Assembly: GCA_900315775.1 (NCBI GenBank)
Contig: ONAJ01000002.1
Span: 1 to 64,000 of the forward strand
DNA from: an uncultured Prevotella sp.
Lineage (GTDB): Bacteria; Bacteroidota; Bacteroidia; Bacteroidales; Bacteroidaceae
DNA length: 64,000 nucleotides
Direction: 5' to 3'
Both the position numbers and the translations under genes were made by a program. The notes beneath the pieces are model-generated. The model was not told where the DNA came from. It saw nothing but the letters and a program-made list of their open reading frames with translations, and did not search any database. This document shows positions 36,169 to 45,834 of this stretch, in pieces (the first letter of the stretch is position 1; each line of letters begins with the position of its first letter).

Positions 36169-37107
36169 ATGAAAAAACTACTGCTTGTATTTGCTCTGAT
36201 GGCAAATATCATTGGCGCCAACGCACAGAATGACGCCATCAATAACGAGACTATTCTTCAGCTTCTCTCCGAGGGATTCTCTTCTGAAGAGATTATCGGT
36301 GCAATTGAAAACAGCACTGAGCGCTCTATTACCTATAGTCTGGACTTTATGCGTCAGCTGAAGACGGCTGGTGCTGATGCAAACCTTACTACTTATATTC
36401 AGAAGGTTGCCAAGACCGACTTCGGCTACGAGGGAATCATGTGGTGGAACCCTTCTGACGGCGGCAAACCAAAGAAGGTCTATCGTACTCAGTTCGAGAA
36501 GGAATCAAAGAGCATGAATCTCGGAACTCTCGCACTCGCTGGTGCTGGTGCACTGCTCGTCGGCTCTGCCGTTTCGGGCAACAAGGTTTCCGACGGTGTT
36601 GCTGCCGCTACCACAGCAGGCGCCATCCTTATGATGTCAACGGGTAAGGACGTCCAGAAACTCATGCTCCCAGGCACAACGTCAAAGATACAGATGACGG
36701 GTCAGAATGGACGTTATCCCGTCTTCCGTTTCTACTTCCCCAAGGAGCAGACACGCAGCTTCGAGAAGACTGCCGACAACTGGTACCAGATTGTTATGGC
36801 ATCAATTGAGTCGCCAAACGAGTTCCAGTGTATAAAGATGGACGTCAAGGAACCCAACAAGAAGGGTAAGGGCGGTCGTCGTCTGTTCCCACAGAACATG
36901 TCGTACAGCATCGCAGGTTTCGAGGGTACTAACGCTTCAAATCGTAACATCATTGACTTCGAGATTACCGACATCAACAACTCCACCTTCGAAGTGTCCT
37001 TCCCCAAGGGATTGGAGCCCGGCGAGTATGTGTTCTTCTACAAAGGCGGTCTTAACAGCGACTCCTTCAAAGAACACCCCTTCGGTTTCGACTTCTCAGT
37101 AAAATAA
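36169..37107 (+). CDS. Secreted protein of unknown function
   Basis: 312 residues with signal peptide (MKKLLLVFALMANIIGANAQ). After an N-terminal helical region (ETILQLLSEGFSSEEIIGAI) there are two short glycine/alanine-rich hydrophobic stretches (LGTLALAGAGALLVGSAV and VAAATTAGAILMMSTG) that could be a membrane hairpin. The C-terminal half is predicted strand-rich and ends GLEPGEYVFFYKGG. I do not recognise a family. The start was chosen because the longer open frame contains the promoter. It is separated from the CoA transferase by a heptamer-repeat spacer. Confidence 0.7.
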   Translation: MKKLLLVFALMANIIGANAQNDAINNETILQLLSEGFSSEEIIGAIENSTERSITYSLDFMRQLKTAGADANLTTYIQKVAKTDFGYEGIMWWNPSDGGKPKKVYRTQFEKESKSMNLGTLALAGAGALLVGSAVSGNKVSDGVAAATTAGAILMMSTGKDVQKLMLPGTTSKIQMTGQNGRYPVFRFYFPKEQTRSFEKTADNWYQIVMASIESPNEFQCIKMDVKEPNKKGKGGRRLFPQNMSYSIAGFEGTNASNRNIIDFEITDINNSTFEVSFPKGLEPGEYVFFYKGGLNSDSFKEHPFGFDFSVK

Positions 37108-37109
37108 TT

Positions 37110-37147
37110 AAATCGTAAATCGTAAATAGTAAAATCGTAAATAAATT
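37110..37147. repeat. 7-bp-period repeat (AAATCGT/AAATAGT)
   Basis: Units AAATCGT, AAATCGT, AAATAGT, AAAATCGT, then AAATAAATT, spanning the whole spacer between the stop at 37107 and the ATG at 37150. Confidence 0.88.
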
Positions 37148-37149
37148 AG

Positions 37150-38652
37150 ATGTATCCAATTATTACCGCAGCTGAGGCAGCTGCAATGATAAAGCACAAC
37201 GAGAACCTGGCACTCAGCGGCTTCACGCCTGCTGGCGTCGCTAAGGCAGTAACAAAAGAGTTAGCAAAGATAGCAGTTAAAGAACACGAGTCAGGACGCG
37301 AGTTCAAGGTAGGCATCTTCACCGGTGCCTCCACAGGACAATCTACCGACGGTGACCTGGCAGCAGCACAGGCTATAAAGTACCGTGCTCCCTACACTAC
37401 CAACCCCGACTTCCGTAAGCACGTTAATATGGGCGAGATACCATATAACGACCTCCATCTCAGCCACATGGCTCAGGAGCTGCGCTACGGGTTCTACGGC
37501 GATGTAGATTGGGCTATCCTCGAAGTTTGTGACATTGAGGATGCAGGCAACGAATACCACGTTTACCTGACAGCAGCAGGAGGTATCGCTCCTACAGCAG
37601 CACGTCTGGCAAAGCGTGTTATCCTGGAGCTCAACTCGTTCCATAACCCCAACGCCAAGTACATCCACGACGTCTATGAACCCCTCGACCCTCCTTGCCG
37701 CAAGGCTATTCCTATCGAACACGTAGGCGACCGCATCGGTGTTCCTTACGTCGTCATTCCTAAGGATAAGCTCGTGGGCGTTGTAGAGTGTAACATCCCC
37801 GATGAGGCTCGTGCCTTTAAGGACAACGACCCCGTAACCGACAAGATTGGTTTCCTCACCGCAGAGTTCCTCGTTGAAGAGCTTCACAAGGGACGCATCC
37901 CCAAGGAGTTCCTTCCTCTGCAGAGCGGTGTGGGCAGCACAGCCAACGCCATCCTTGGTGCCCTCGGTCAGGACAAGCACGTCCCCGACTTCAATATCTA
38001 CACCGAGGTTATCCAGAACTCTGTCATCGACATGATGCTCAACGGACGTGTTAAGGACGCTTCAGCATGTTCACTCACCGTTTCTAACGAGTGTCTCATG
38101 CAGGTTTACGACAACATGGACTACTTCAAGAACCACCTGACGTTGCGTCAGAGCGAGATTTCCAACTCTCCCGAGATAATCCGTCGATTAGGTGTTATAG
38201 CTATCAACACAGCTATTGAGGTTGACCTCTACGGTAATGCTAACTCAACCCACATCAGTGGCGTTAAGATGATGAACGGTATCGGTGGCTCTGGCGACTT
38301 CGAGCGCAACGCCTACCTCTCCATCTTCACCTGTCCTTCAACAGCTAAGGGCGGTCTTATCTCAAGCATCGTGCCCTTCGTGAGCCATCAGGACCACTCA
38401 GAGCATGACGTAAACATCATTGTTACAGAACAAGGTGTTGCCGACCTTCGTGGCAAGAGTCCTGCAGAACGTGCACGCCACATCATAGAACAGTGTGCAC
38501 ACCCCGACTACAAACAGCTGCTCTGGGACTACCTCAAGATAGCTACTGGCGGACACACACGTCATAACCTGCCTGCAGCATTCGCACTCCACGACACCCT
38601 CGCTCGTAAAGGCGACATGCGACTGACAGATTTCGCAGAATATGTAAAGTAA
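37150..38652 (+). CDS. Acetyl-CoA hydrolase/succinyl-CoA:acetate (propionyl-CoA) CoA-transferase
   Basis: 500 residues, family I CoA-transferase of the Cat1/ScpC/AarC type. Motifs: LSGFTPAGVAKAV at the N-terminus, GVGSTANAILGAL, the catalytic glutamate in TAIEVDLYGNANSTHISG, and GGSGDFERNAYLSIF. In succinate/propionate-producing Bacteroidales this enzyme exchanges CoA between succinate, acetate and propionate. It is followed by a strong terminator, and no obvious -7 box lies in its spacer, so it may be co-transcribed with the gene at 36169. Confidence 0.92.
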   Translation: MYPIITAAEAAAMIKHNENLALSGFTPAGVAKAVTKELAKIAVKEHESGREFKVGIFTGASTGQSTDGDLAAAQAIKYRAPYTTNPDFRKHVNMGEIPYNDLHLSHMAQELRYGFYGDVDWAILEVCDIEDAGNEYHVYLTAAGGIAPTAARLAKRVILELNSFHNPNAKYIHDVYEPLDPPCRKAIPIEHVGDRIGVPYVVIPKDKLVGVVECNIPDEARAFKDNDPVTDKIGFLTAEFLVEELHKGRIPKEFLPLQSGVGSTANAILGALGQDKHVPDFNIYTEVIQNSVIDMMLNGRVKDASACSLTVSNECLMQVYDNMDYFKNHLTLRQSEISNSPEIIRRLGVIAINTAIEVDLYGNANSTHISGVKMMNGIGGSGDFERNAYLSIFTCPSTAKGGLISSIVPFVSHQDHSEHDVNIIVTEQGVADLRGKSPAERARHIIEQCAHPDYKQLLWDYLKIATGGHTRHNLPAAFALHDTLARKGDMRLTDFAEYVK

Positions 38653-38658
38653 AGAATA

Positions 38659-38685
38659 AGCGGAGCCCTAAAGCTCCGCTTTTTA
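38659..38685 (+). terminator. Rho-independent terminator after the CoA-transferase
   Basis: AGCGGAGC/GCTCCGCT 8-bp stem with a 6-base loop and T run, 7 bp after the stop. Confidence 0.92.
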
Positions 38686-38718
38686 ATTCTCGTACGTTTA
38701 ACTGGAAATTCTGCCTTA

Positions 38719-38782
38719 AAGGGTGTAAGGGTGTGCACCTCAAACCCCGATAAACACAGGGGTTTAACACCCTTACACCCTT
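38719..38782. repeat. Long imperfect hairpin with AAACCCCGATAAA core
   Basis: Outer arms AAGGGTGTAAGGGTGT (38719-38734) and its exact complement (38767-38782), 16 bp. Inner arms AAACCCC (38742-38748) and GGGGTTT (38759-38765). The core AAACCCCGATAAA recurs in reverse at 62374-62386. Confidence 0.9.
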
Positions 38783-38826
38783 ACACGTCAAAATTACAAG
38801 TACATCAATATAATAAACAAAAATTG

Positions 38827-39230
38827 CTGCACTCCCTACACCGTCAACACCTAATTGCGTGTAAGTACTCGATTATCAACAAGTTATGCTATTAATAAAT
38901 GAGGTGCTCATCCTACTTCGACGCCACACCGACACTACACCGGTATGAAGAAAACGTTTTTAACTTACCACGGAGTAGTTGGACATTTACCACGGAGTAG
39001 TCGGACATTTACCACGGGGTAGTCGGACACTTACCACGGAGTAGTCGGACACTCTGTCCGGAGGCTTCGGACAAAATTTCCGGAATATAAATAAAAAATC
39101 CGGGACTATATGCGCCGGTGTAGGTTAGGTGTAGCTTAGGTGTAGTGTGAATATGGGTTGTAATAAAATATAATGTACTGATAACTAACCCATTATAACC
39201 AGTCAGGTGTTGACGGTGTAGGGAGTGCAG
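38827..39230. repeat. 26-bp perfect inverted repeat bounding a 404-bp block
   Basis: The left arm begins CTGCACTCCCTACACC and the right arm is its exact reverse complement ending GGGAGTGCAG; both arms are 26 bp. The interior is non-coding and holds the 22-bp tandem repeats. Confidence 0.93.
38965..39052. repeat. Four tandem 22-bp repeats
   Basis: The unit begins TTACCACGGAGTAG and ends CGGACAT/C. Four head-to-tail copies with one or two substitutions and no spacers, followed by TCTGTCCGG which can pair with the repeat ends. Confidence 0.93.
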
Positions 39231-39351
39231 GTAGTAGAACGCAGGGACAGGTACCTGCTTTACTTCGTAGAGGTGATAGACGAGACGGTCGATTTCTGAT
39301 TCAAAGTGTATCACGAGAACCGTCCCGCTTTTTCTAAGTAGTGTTACATTA

Positions 39352-40980
39352 CTATTGTTTTTTAAATAATTGGAAATAGTAGCACCTGACATCTGTAACA
39401 ATGGTGTCTTCGATGCAAATGTCCTGTAGTACCAGCATCAGTGAGTCGTTGCGATAGGTGAGCAGCTGGTCTGGATGATGCAGAAGCATGGTGTCCTCCC
39501 TGACGATGGAATTAATCGGATATTCAAGAACCACCACGTCATTGCTCTTGACTATGACTTTCTTATTTTCAAAATTACAAGTATATTGATTGTCCGGAAG
39601 CATGATACAGTATTCACCCAGATAAACGGGTTTCCGTCTTTCATACCAGTTACCATTATCATACAGGTCCTTAGTCTTGTTGTAATTGAAACCATATTCA
39701 GGGTGAGACCATTCACCAAATTGCTTCTTGAACTCGTCGTTTCCGATTTCTTTGCGGACATAGTTGACTACGCTTGTGAAATCCTTGTACTGTTCGCACA
39801 ACAGACTGTCTTGCTTGATGCGCCTTATGTCAATATCATCGCTTAACTTTCCAGTTTTTGCATCTGATAGTTTCAGATCACTGATGAGTCGGGTGAGTCG
39901 CTGCTTCTGGCAACTCAGTCCGATGCTCTTGGCAGAAATGCCAGGGATGTATGTAAAGAGGATGATGGCTGCGCCAAAAATGAGTGCCATAAGTTGGTAC
40001 TTACGTGTACGTTTCTTCCATAACATCAGCACGAAGACCGTCATCAGCACACCAGCCACCATCAAGTAGAAACGGCTCTCGGTGAAGCTATAAAGACGGA
40101 TGCGATAAATGGAGCCTATCCAATACAAGATAAGCGGAGGAATGGCTATCAGCGTGAAGCGATTGTAGAACCAATCATAGTATCGCTGGCTGAGAATAGA
40201 CTGTGCCACACGTCCTATCAATGCTACCGTGACGAATCCCATCACCATCCATGCTACACCGCCCTTGGGCAAGTCCCACTCGAAGACTATCTTTATAAAA
40301 TAGGTATAGAGGATAACAGTGTAGATGATAACGGCTGGTGAGAGGATGAAGTTGAGGATAAGTCTGAGCACCTTGAAGGGTTCGGCTACCTCGTCCTCGT
40401 TCTGGTGTATCAGTGTACAGCAGACCTGCGGAGCCAGTACGAACCATATGAATTGGATAATATGCTCATAGAGATGTTTGGGTTCCTCGATGCCGAAGAT
40501 GTAGAAGAACGAGACCACAATGGCCATCACTGCCATATTGAGGATACCCGTAATAAGCAGACCGAAGAACATCTGAGTGACCACATGGAGGGCATGAGCT
40601 GCAAATGGGCGGTTCTCCATCTTCCTATTACCTACTACCAGCAGAATACCCGCAAGAACGTAGGTGAACGCATAGCCGTATGTCCATAGGAACGGTTTTA
40701 GATCAATTGCTATCAGTGGCAGGAAGAGGAAGAACGAGGCGAAGTAAGCCCAGCGATTAACACGATGGAGCCAGAACGTCAGTACCATCAACGGAACGAA
40801 CAACCAAAGTATATCACTGTTGACTGCGCTCTCCATCCGTGCCGATGTCTCATTCCATGCCGATGACTCACTGTCCCACACTGCTATGACAAAGAACACT
40901 ATTCCTAGGGCAAACTCAACAGGAAAGCGCCGTGGGCTTTGCAATAACTGCTGTAGCAATGATTTTAGTTTCGTTTTCAT
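39352..40980 (-). CDS. DUF4153 family multi-pass membrane protein
   Basis: 542 residues: about 10-12 membrane helices over residues 20-345, then a C-terminal soluble domain of roughly 190 residues. The arrangement (paired helices, GGVAWMVMGFVTVALIGR, and LIAIPPLILYWIGSIYRIRLYS) fits DUF4153. Function is unknown. Its upstream region contains an IS relic whose left end lies 42 bp before the start codon, and no -7 box is visible between the two. Confidence 0.85.
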   Translation of the reverse strand: MKTKLKSLLQQLLQSPRRFPVEFALGIVFFVIAVWDSESSAWNETSARMESAVNSDILWLFVPLMVLTFWLHRVNRWAYFASFFLFLPLIAIDLKPFLWTYGYAFTYVLAGILLVVGNRKMENRPFAAHALHVVTQMFFGLLITGILNMAVMAIVVSFFYIFGIEEPKHLYEHIIQFIWFVLAPQVCCTLIHQNEDEVAEPFKVLRLILNFILSPAVIIYTVILYTYFIKIVFEWDLPKGGVAWMVMGFVTVALIGRVAQSILSQRYYDWFYNRFTLIAIPPLILYWIGSIYRIRLYSFTESRFYLMVAGVLMTVFVLMLWKKRTRKYQLMALIFGAAIILFTYIPGISAKSIGLSCQKQRLTRLISDLKLSDAKTGKLSDDIDIRRIKQDSLLCEQYKDFTSVVNYVRKEIGNDEFKKQFGEWSHPEYGFNYNKTKDLYDNGNWYERRKPVYLGEYCIMLPDNQYTCNFENKKVIVKSNDVVVLEYPINSIVREDTMLLHHPDQLLTYRNDSLMLVLQDICIEDTIVTDVRCYYFQLFKKQ

Positions 40981-41022
40981 CCTAAATTCCGCAGTACTTT
41001 AGTTTAACATTCTTTATAAGTA

Positions 41023-41204
41023 CCTGAGCAACAAAAAGTTGCCCGGGATTTTGCCATGTCAGATTTTTCACTTACCTTAGTGTCGCGTTAAAGACAAGCA
41101 AAATCATCAATGACATGGCAAAGGTAATCATAAAATCTGAGAAAATCACTCCTTTTGGAGGAATATTTCATGTGAGAGAGCATTATTTATGTGGTGGGCT
41201 ATGA
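41023..41204 (+). pseudogene. Truncated IS1380-type transposase with left end
   Basis: A 29-codon frame from ATG 41115 to TGA 41204 reads MAKVIIKSEKITPFGGIFHV, which matches the amino terminus of IS1380-family transposases of Bacteroidetes; the rest of the roughly 400-residue protein is missing. The 92 bp upstream begin CCTGAGCAACAAAAAG, as expected of the IS left terminal repeat, and contain an 11-bp inverted repeat TTGCCATGTCA/TGACATGGCAA (41051-41061 with 41111-41121) overlapping the start codon. No matching right end is present. Sequence between 41205 and about 41270 is probably scrambled IS remnant. Too short to be caught as a normal gene. Confidence 0.75.
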
Positions 41205-41276
41205 CAGACTGATCTTTCTCAAACAAATTTGCCATCTGTCCCTGTGACATCCCTCCTAACCACAAACCATAAAAAA

Positions 41277-41306
41277 GGGGAGTAACAATTCGTTACTCCC
41301 CTTTTT
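41277..41306. terminator. Bidirectional terminator after infB
   Basis: A 10-bp perfect stem GGGGAGTAAC/GTTACTCCCC with a 5-base loop, A run on one side and T run on the other. It lies just after the infB stop (41308) and insulates it from the IS relic. Confidence 0.93.
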
Positions 41307-41307
41307 A

Positions 41308-44022
41308 TTATAGTTTCTGTTCAACTTCTATCTCGGTGAACGTCTCGATGATGTCGCCCACTTGAATGTCGTTGAAGTTCACCAGGCTGATACCACACTC
41401 AAGACCCGTTGCCACCTCCTTGGCGTCGTCTTTGTAACGCTTCAGGGCGTCGATGTTTGCTGTGTGTATCACGATACCGTCGCGTACGACGCGTGCCTTG
41501 TCTTTCGAGTGTACCTTGCCGTCGATGACAAGACCGCCGGCAACGGTGCCGACCTTCGAAATCTTGAATACCTGCTTTACCTCTATCTCGCCGGTGACAA
41601 CTTCTTTCTTCACCTTGTCGAGCATACCCTGCATGGTGGACTTGATGTCGTCGATAGCGTCGTAGATGATGGAGTATGTGTTTATCTCGACTCCTTCGCG
41701 CTCAGCAAGCTTGCGGGCGTCTGACGAAGGACGTACCTGGAAGCCTACGATGATAGCCTCAGAAGCGGAAGCCAGCATGACGTCGTTCTCTGAGATTTGT
41801 CCTACTGCCTTAGAGATAACATTCACCTGAACCTTCTCTGTAGAGAGTTTGATGAACGAATCGGACAATGCCTCGATACTTCCGTCGGTATCACCCTTAA
41901 CGATGATGTTAAGCTCGTGGAACTCACCAAGAGCGAAGCGGTGTGACAGCTCGTCAAGACCGAGTGTCTTGGTGGTACGCAGCGACTGCTCGCGTTGCAA
42001 CTGTACACGTTTGTTGGTGATGTCGCGTGCCTCCTGTTCGGTGTCCATGATGTGGAAGGAGTCTCCTGCCGTAGGAGCACCATTAAGACCGAGTATTATT
42101 GCGGGGTCTGCAGGTCCTGCACTCTCTATGCGCTGGTTACGTTCGTTGAACATAGCCTTGATACGTCCGTAGCTTGTTCCTGCCACGACGACGTCGCCCT
42201 GTTTCAGTGTTCCGTTCGACACGAGGACCGTAGAGACATATCCGCGACCCTTGTCGAGAGAGCTCTCGATGATGCTACCCGTTGCCTTGCGGTTAGGATT
42301 AGCCTTTAGGTCGAGCATCTCTGCCTCGAGGAGCACCTTCTCGAGGAGCTCATCTACGCCGATACCCTTTTTCGCTGAAATCTCCTGACACTGGTATTTA
42401 CCGCCCCATTCCTCTACGAGGAGGTTCATCTGTGCGAGGTCCTCACGAATCTTGTCGGGGTTAGCACCGGGTTTATCAATCTTGTTGATGGCGAATACCA
42501 TAGGAACGTTAGCTGCCTGTGCGTGAGCTATGGCCTCCTTTGTGGTAGGCATCACGGAGTCGTCGGCAGCGATGATGATGATAGCGATATCGGTAACCTG
42601 TGCTCCACGGGCACGCATAGCGGTGAACGCCTCGTGACCTGGGGTGTCAAGGAAGGTTATGCGACGACCGTCCTTCAGTTTCACGTTGTAAGCACCGATG
42701 TGCTGTGTGATACCTCCTGCCTCACCAGCTATGACGTTGGTGTTGCGGATGTGGTCAAGGAGCGACGTCTTACCGTGGTCAACGTGTCCCATCACCGTTA
42801 CTATAGGAGCGCGTGGTATGAGGTCAGTCTCGTCGTCTTCCTCTTCGGTGATGGCGTTCTGCACCTCAGCGCTAACATATTCCGTCTTAAAGCCGAACTC
42901 CTCGGCAACGATGTTTATAGTCTCTGCGTCGAGTCGCTGGTTGATACTTACCATGATGCCGATAGCCATGCAGGTACCTATGACCTGGTTTACGCCGACG
43001 TTCATCATTGTGGCAAGTTCCGATACGGTAACGAACTCTGTGAGTTTCAGTATCTTGCTCTCTGCGCGCTCCTCAGCCAACTGTGCCTCGAGCTGCTCCT
43101 GTACGGCTTCGCGCTTCTCCTTACGATACTTAGCGCCCTTCTTGTTCTGTGAGGTCTTGCTGGTAAGACGTGCCAGCGTCTCCTTTACCTGACGTGCTAC
43201 GTCCTCTTCGTTAACCTCGAGCGACTTCTGACGTTTCTTGTTCTTCTTCTTGTTAGAACCGCCCTGCTGCTGGTTGTTGTTATTATTGTTATTGTGGTTC
43301 TTGCCCTGCTGAGGTTGTTTTCCTGCAGCCTCAATGTCCACGCGTTCGTTGCGAATGCGCTGACGTTTCTTCTTTTCGGCACCCTGCTGTGCAGACTTCT
43401 CCTCGCGCTCCTTGCGACGCTCTTCCTTAGTCTTCTTCTTCGGACGCGTGCTCTGGTTCAGCGAGTCGAGGTCTATTTTGCCAAGAACGTGGAGTCCTCC
43501 GTCGTTCGAAGGAGCAGCCTGTTCTTTCTCTTCCTCTTCTTCCTGAGGCTCTTCGACAGGCTCTTGGCTTTCAGCGCTCTCTACTACCTCTTCTACTACT
43601 TCTTCTGCCGTCTCTTCAACAACAGGAGTAGTTCCTTTACTCTCCTCAGTGTTTTGAGCGGGTTCAGGAGACGGAGTAGGTGCGGGTGTAGGCTCTTCAG
43701 GTTTCGGGTCGAGGTCTATTTTTCCAAGCGGCTTATACTGCTGGCGTACTTCGACGTGAATGACCTGTTCCTCTTTAGGAGTATGCTCTTCGCGTTTCTT
43801 CTCCTTCTCCTTGGGTTTCTTCAAGAACAGGTTGGCAGCTTGGTTGTGCACCTCCTGGTCCTTGCTGAACTGACTCTTCAGGGCTTCGTACTGCTCGTCG
43901 CTGAGTTTGAAACTCAGGTCAGCACGAATCTCGCCAAGCTTCGTCTTCTTCTCCAGATACTCCACTGCTGTCTGGAGACCGATGTTCAGTTCTCGGATTG
44001 CTTTACTTAACCTTATACTCAT
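41308..44022 (-). CDS. infB: Translation initiation factor IF-2
   Basis: 904 residues. N-terminal IF2_N domain ([19 protein letters not shown]), a long low-complexity linker rich in Glu, Pro, Lys and an Asn/Gln run (about residues 65-310), then the GTPase domain with GHVDHGKTS (near 410), DTPGHEAF and NKIDKP, and the C-terminal beta-barrel and C2 domains. It brings initiator tRNA to the 30S subunit. Last gene of ctpA-rimP-nusA-infB. Confidence 0.97.
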   Translation of the reverse strand: MSIRLSKAIRELNIGLQTAVEYLEKKTKLGEIRADLSFKLSDEQYEALKSQFSKDQEVHNQAANLFLKKPKEKEKKREEHTPKEEQVIHVEVRQQYKPLGKIDLDPKPEEPTPAPTPSPEPAQNTEESKGTTPVVEETAEEVVEEVVESAESQEPVEEPQEEEEEKEQAAPSNDGGLHVLGKIDLDSLNQSTRPKKKTKEERRKEREEKSAQQGAEKKKRQRIRNERVDIEAAGKQPQQGKNHNNNNNNNQQQGGSNKKKNKKRQKSLEVNEEDVARQVKETLARLTSKTSQNKKGAKYRKEKREAVQEQLEAQLAEERAESKILKLTEFVTVSELATMMNVGVNQVIGTCMAIGIMVSINQRLDAETINIVAEEFGFKTEYVSAEVQNAITEEEDDETDLIPRAPIVTVMGHVDHGKTSLLDHIRNTNVIAGEAGGITQHIGAYNVKLKDGRRITFLDTPGHEAFTAMRARGAQVTDIAIIIIAADDSVMPTTKEAIAHAQAANVPMVFAINKIDKPGANPDKIREDLAQMNLLVEEWGGKYQCQEISAKKGIGVDELLEKVLLEAEMLDLKANPNRKATGSIIESSLDKGRGYVSTVLVSNGTLKQGDVVVAGTSYGRIKAMFNERNQRIESAGPADPAIILGLNGAPTAGDSFHIMDTEQEARDITNKRVQLQREQSLRTTKTLGLDELSHRFALGEFHELNIIVKGDTDGSIEALSDSFIKLSTEKVQVNVISKAVGQISENDVMLASASEAIIVGFQVRPSSDARKLAEREGVEINTYSIIYDAIDDIKSTMQGMLDKVKKEVVTGEIEVKQVFKISKVGTVAGGLVIDGKVHSKDKARVVRDGIVIHTANIDALKRYKDDAKEVATGLECGISLVNFNDIQVGDIIETFTEIEVEQKL

Positions 44023-44030
44023 CTATTTGA

Positions 44031-44102
44031 TTTACTATTTTACTATTTACTATTTACTATTTATTTAGTAATTTAGTAATTTACTATTTTACTATTTACT
44101 AT
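44031..44102. repeat. 7/8-bp-period repeat (TTTACTA and complement)
   Basis: The whole infB-nusA spacer consists of TTTACTA, TTTTACTA, TTTACTA, TTTACTA, TTTAGTAA-type units, then TTTACTA units again. Because TAGTAAA is the complement of TTTACTA, the tract can fold on itself. Confidence 0.88.
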
Positions 44103-45365
44103 TTATTCGAACTCTGCCCTGAGGACTTCCAAGAGGTGATCTACGGTTTCTTCCTCGAGGTCTGCCTTCTCTACCAACATCTCGCGTGGAGCGTTGAGTA
44201 CCTGTTTAGCGGTGTCAAGACCGATAGACTTGATGGCGTCGATAACCCACTGGTCAATCTCGTCAGAGAACTCGTCCAGGTAGATATCCTCGTCAGCCTC
44301 GCTGTCGTCAACCTCACGGAATACGTCGATAGTATATTCTGTCAGCATACTTGCCAGCTTGATGTTCAGACCACCACGACCTATGGCGAGACTAACCTCC
44401 TCGGGACGCAGATAAACCTCTGCCTTCTTGTTCTCCTCGTCGATGGTAAGACTTGAAATCTTTGCAGGGCTCAGTGCGCGCTGAATGAACAGTTTGGTGT
44501 TGCTGGTGTAGTTGATGACGTCAATGTTCTCGCCGTTCAGCTCGCGTACTATTCCGTGTACACGACTACCCTTGACACCCACGCAGGCTCCTACTGGGTC
44601 GATGCGCTCGTCGTAGCTCTCTACGGCAATTTTTGCGCGCTCGCCAGGCATACGTGCTATCTTCTTGATGGTGATAAGACCGTCGGCAATTTCGGGCACC
44701 TCAGCCTCGAGCAGACGTTCCATGAATACTGGTGATGTACGACTTAGGTAAATCTTCGGATTGTTATTGTCGTTTGTTACCTGGTGAATCACGGCGCGTA
44801 CTGTCTCGCCCTTGCGATATTTGTCGTTAGGAATCTGCTCTGCCTTTGGCAGTATGAGTTCGTTGTTCTCGTCGTCAACGAGCAGCACCTCGCGCTTCCA
44901 TACCTGATAAACCTCACCGCTGATAACCTGTCCTACGCGCTCCTTGTACTTGTTGTACAGGCTGTCGTGAACCAGTTCCAGCACCTTTGAAGCCAGCGTC
45001 TGACGCAGGTTAAGTATGGCGCGACGACCAAACTTGGCAAAGTCAACGTGTTCGCTGACTTCCTCGCCAACCTCGTAGTCGTCCTCAATCTTACGTGCAT
45101 CAGAGAGTGATATCTCCTTGTTCTCGTCCTTAACCTCTCCGTCGGCTACCACCTCACGGTTACGGTATATCTCGAAGTCGCCCTTGTCGGGATTCACGAT
45201 GACGTCGAAGTTATCGTCGCTGCCGAACATCTTGGCGAGCACGTTACGAAAACTCTCTTCGAGCACACTGACAAGTGTTGTGCGGTCTATGTTCTTTGTC
45301 TCTGTAAATTCTTTAAAGGTGTCTATCATGCTTATCGCATTCACCTCGTTCTTTGCTGTTGCCAT
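44103..45365 (-). CDS. nusA: Transcription termination/antitermination factor NusA
   Basis: 420 residues: N-terminal RNA-polymerase-binding domain, S1 domain (RVGQVISGEVYQV region), KH1 (KKIARMPGERAKIAVES; VGACVGVKGSRVHGIV) and KH2 (GRGGLNIKLASML), then an acidic C-terminal part shorter than in E. coli and a final helical segment. Typical Bacteroidetes NusA. Confidence 0.97.
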   Translation of the reverse strand: MATAKNEVNAISMIDTFKEFTETKNIDRTTLVSVLEESFRNVLAKMFGSDDNFDVIVNPDKGDFEIYRNREVVADGEVKDENKEISLSDARKIEDDYEVGEEVSEHVDFAKFGRRAILNLRQTLASKVLELVHDSLYNKYKERVGQVISGEVYQVWKREVLLVDDENNELILPKAEQIPNDKYRKGETVRAVIHQVTNDNNNPKIYLSRTSPVFMERLLEAEVPEIADGLITIKKIARMPGERAKIAVESYDERIDPVGACVGVKGSRVHGIVRELNGENIDVINYTSNTKLFIQRALSPAKISSLTIDEENKKAEVYLRPEEVSLAIGRGGLNIKLASMLTEYTIDVFREVDDSEADEDIYLDEFSDEIDQWVIDAIKSIGLDTAKQVLNAPREMLVEKADLEEETVDHLLEVLRAEFE

Positions 45366-45366
45366 T

Positions 45367-45834
45367 TTACTTGAAAGATATTAGATATTTTGTATATTTC
45401 ACTTTATCCATTTCGAAGGCGTGGTCCACCTGCTGCAGCTCGGGACGTTTCTTGCCTTCTACCTTCACCTTCTCTTCTGCTGTTACGGTGAAGTTGTTAC
45501 CATTTACCTCCTTAAGTATTCCACGGTATTTCTTTCCGTCAGCGTCGAGAACCTCCACTTCTTTTCCTACGAAGTTCTTGTATTGACGTGCCACTTTGAA
45601 GGGCTGTCCCAGTCCTGCCGAGCCAACCTCCAGTTCGTAGTCTTCTTCGTCGCGACTGAGATGGTCCTCAATGTATCTGCTCAACTCAACACAGTCTTCA
45701 ATCCACACACCATCGGCGTGGTCAATCTCAACGACAATCCTGTCGTCGGTGCTAATTTCAATGTCCACAAGGAAGTACTCCTTGCCTTCTAACCACTGGT
45801 CAACCAGTTCTTTTACAACGTTTTTACTAATCAT
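45367..45834 (-). CDS. rimP: Ribosome maturation factor RimP
   Basis: 155 residues with the RimP pattern VDIEISTDDRIVVEIDHADGV, then DYELEVGSAGLGQPFK (usually VSSPGLDRPL). Needed for 30S maturation. ATGA-type overlap with ctpA and 1 bp before nusA. Confidence 0.94.
   Translation of the reverse strand: MISKNVVKELVDQWLEGKEYFLVDIEISTDDRIVVEIDHADGVWIEDCVELSRYIEDHLSRDEEDYELEVGSAGLGQPFKVARQYKNFVGKEVEVLDADGKKYRGILKEVNGNNFTVTAEEKVKVEGKKRPELQQVDHAFEMDKVKYTKYLISFK

Larger units (their letters stand above)
38686..39351. other. Gene-less repeat-rich segment, locus 1
   Basis: About 670 bp without a credible gene. It contains a large hairpin (38719-38782), a 26-bp perfect inverted repeat (38827-38852 with 39205-39230), a nested 9-bp inverted repeat CTACACCGG/CCGGTGTAG (38935-38943 with 39115-39123), four 22-bp tandem repeats (38965-39052), and an 11-bp direct repeat (TTAGGTGTAGC/T) near 39124-39146. 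No promoter box of TAnnTTTG type is evident for the flanking genes. Confidence 0.85.

Noticed and set aside
38965..39052. Tandem 22-bp repeats considered as a CRISPR array
   Set aside because: The copies are contiguous with no spacers, and there are no cas genes.
39009..39401. 130-residue minus-strand open frame across the tandem repeats and the end of the DUF4153 gene
   Set aside because: It overlaps the DUF4153 3' end, runs through the repeats, and shows no domain, signal or promoter.
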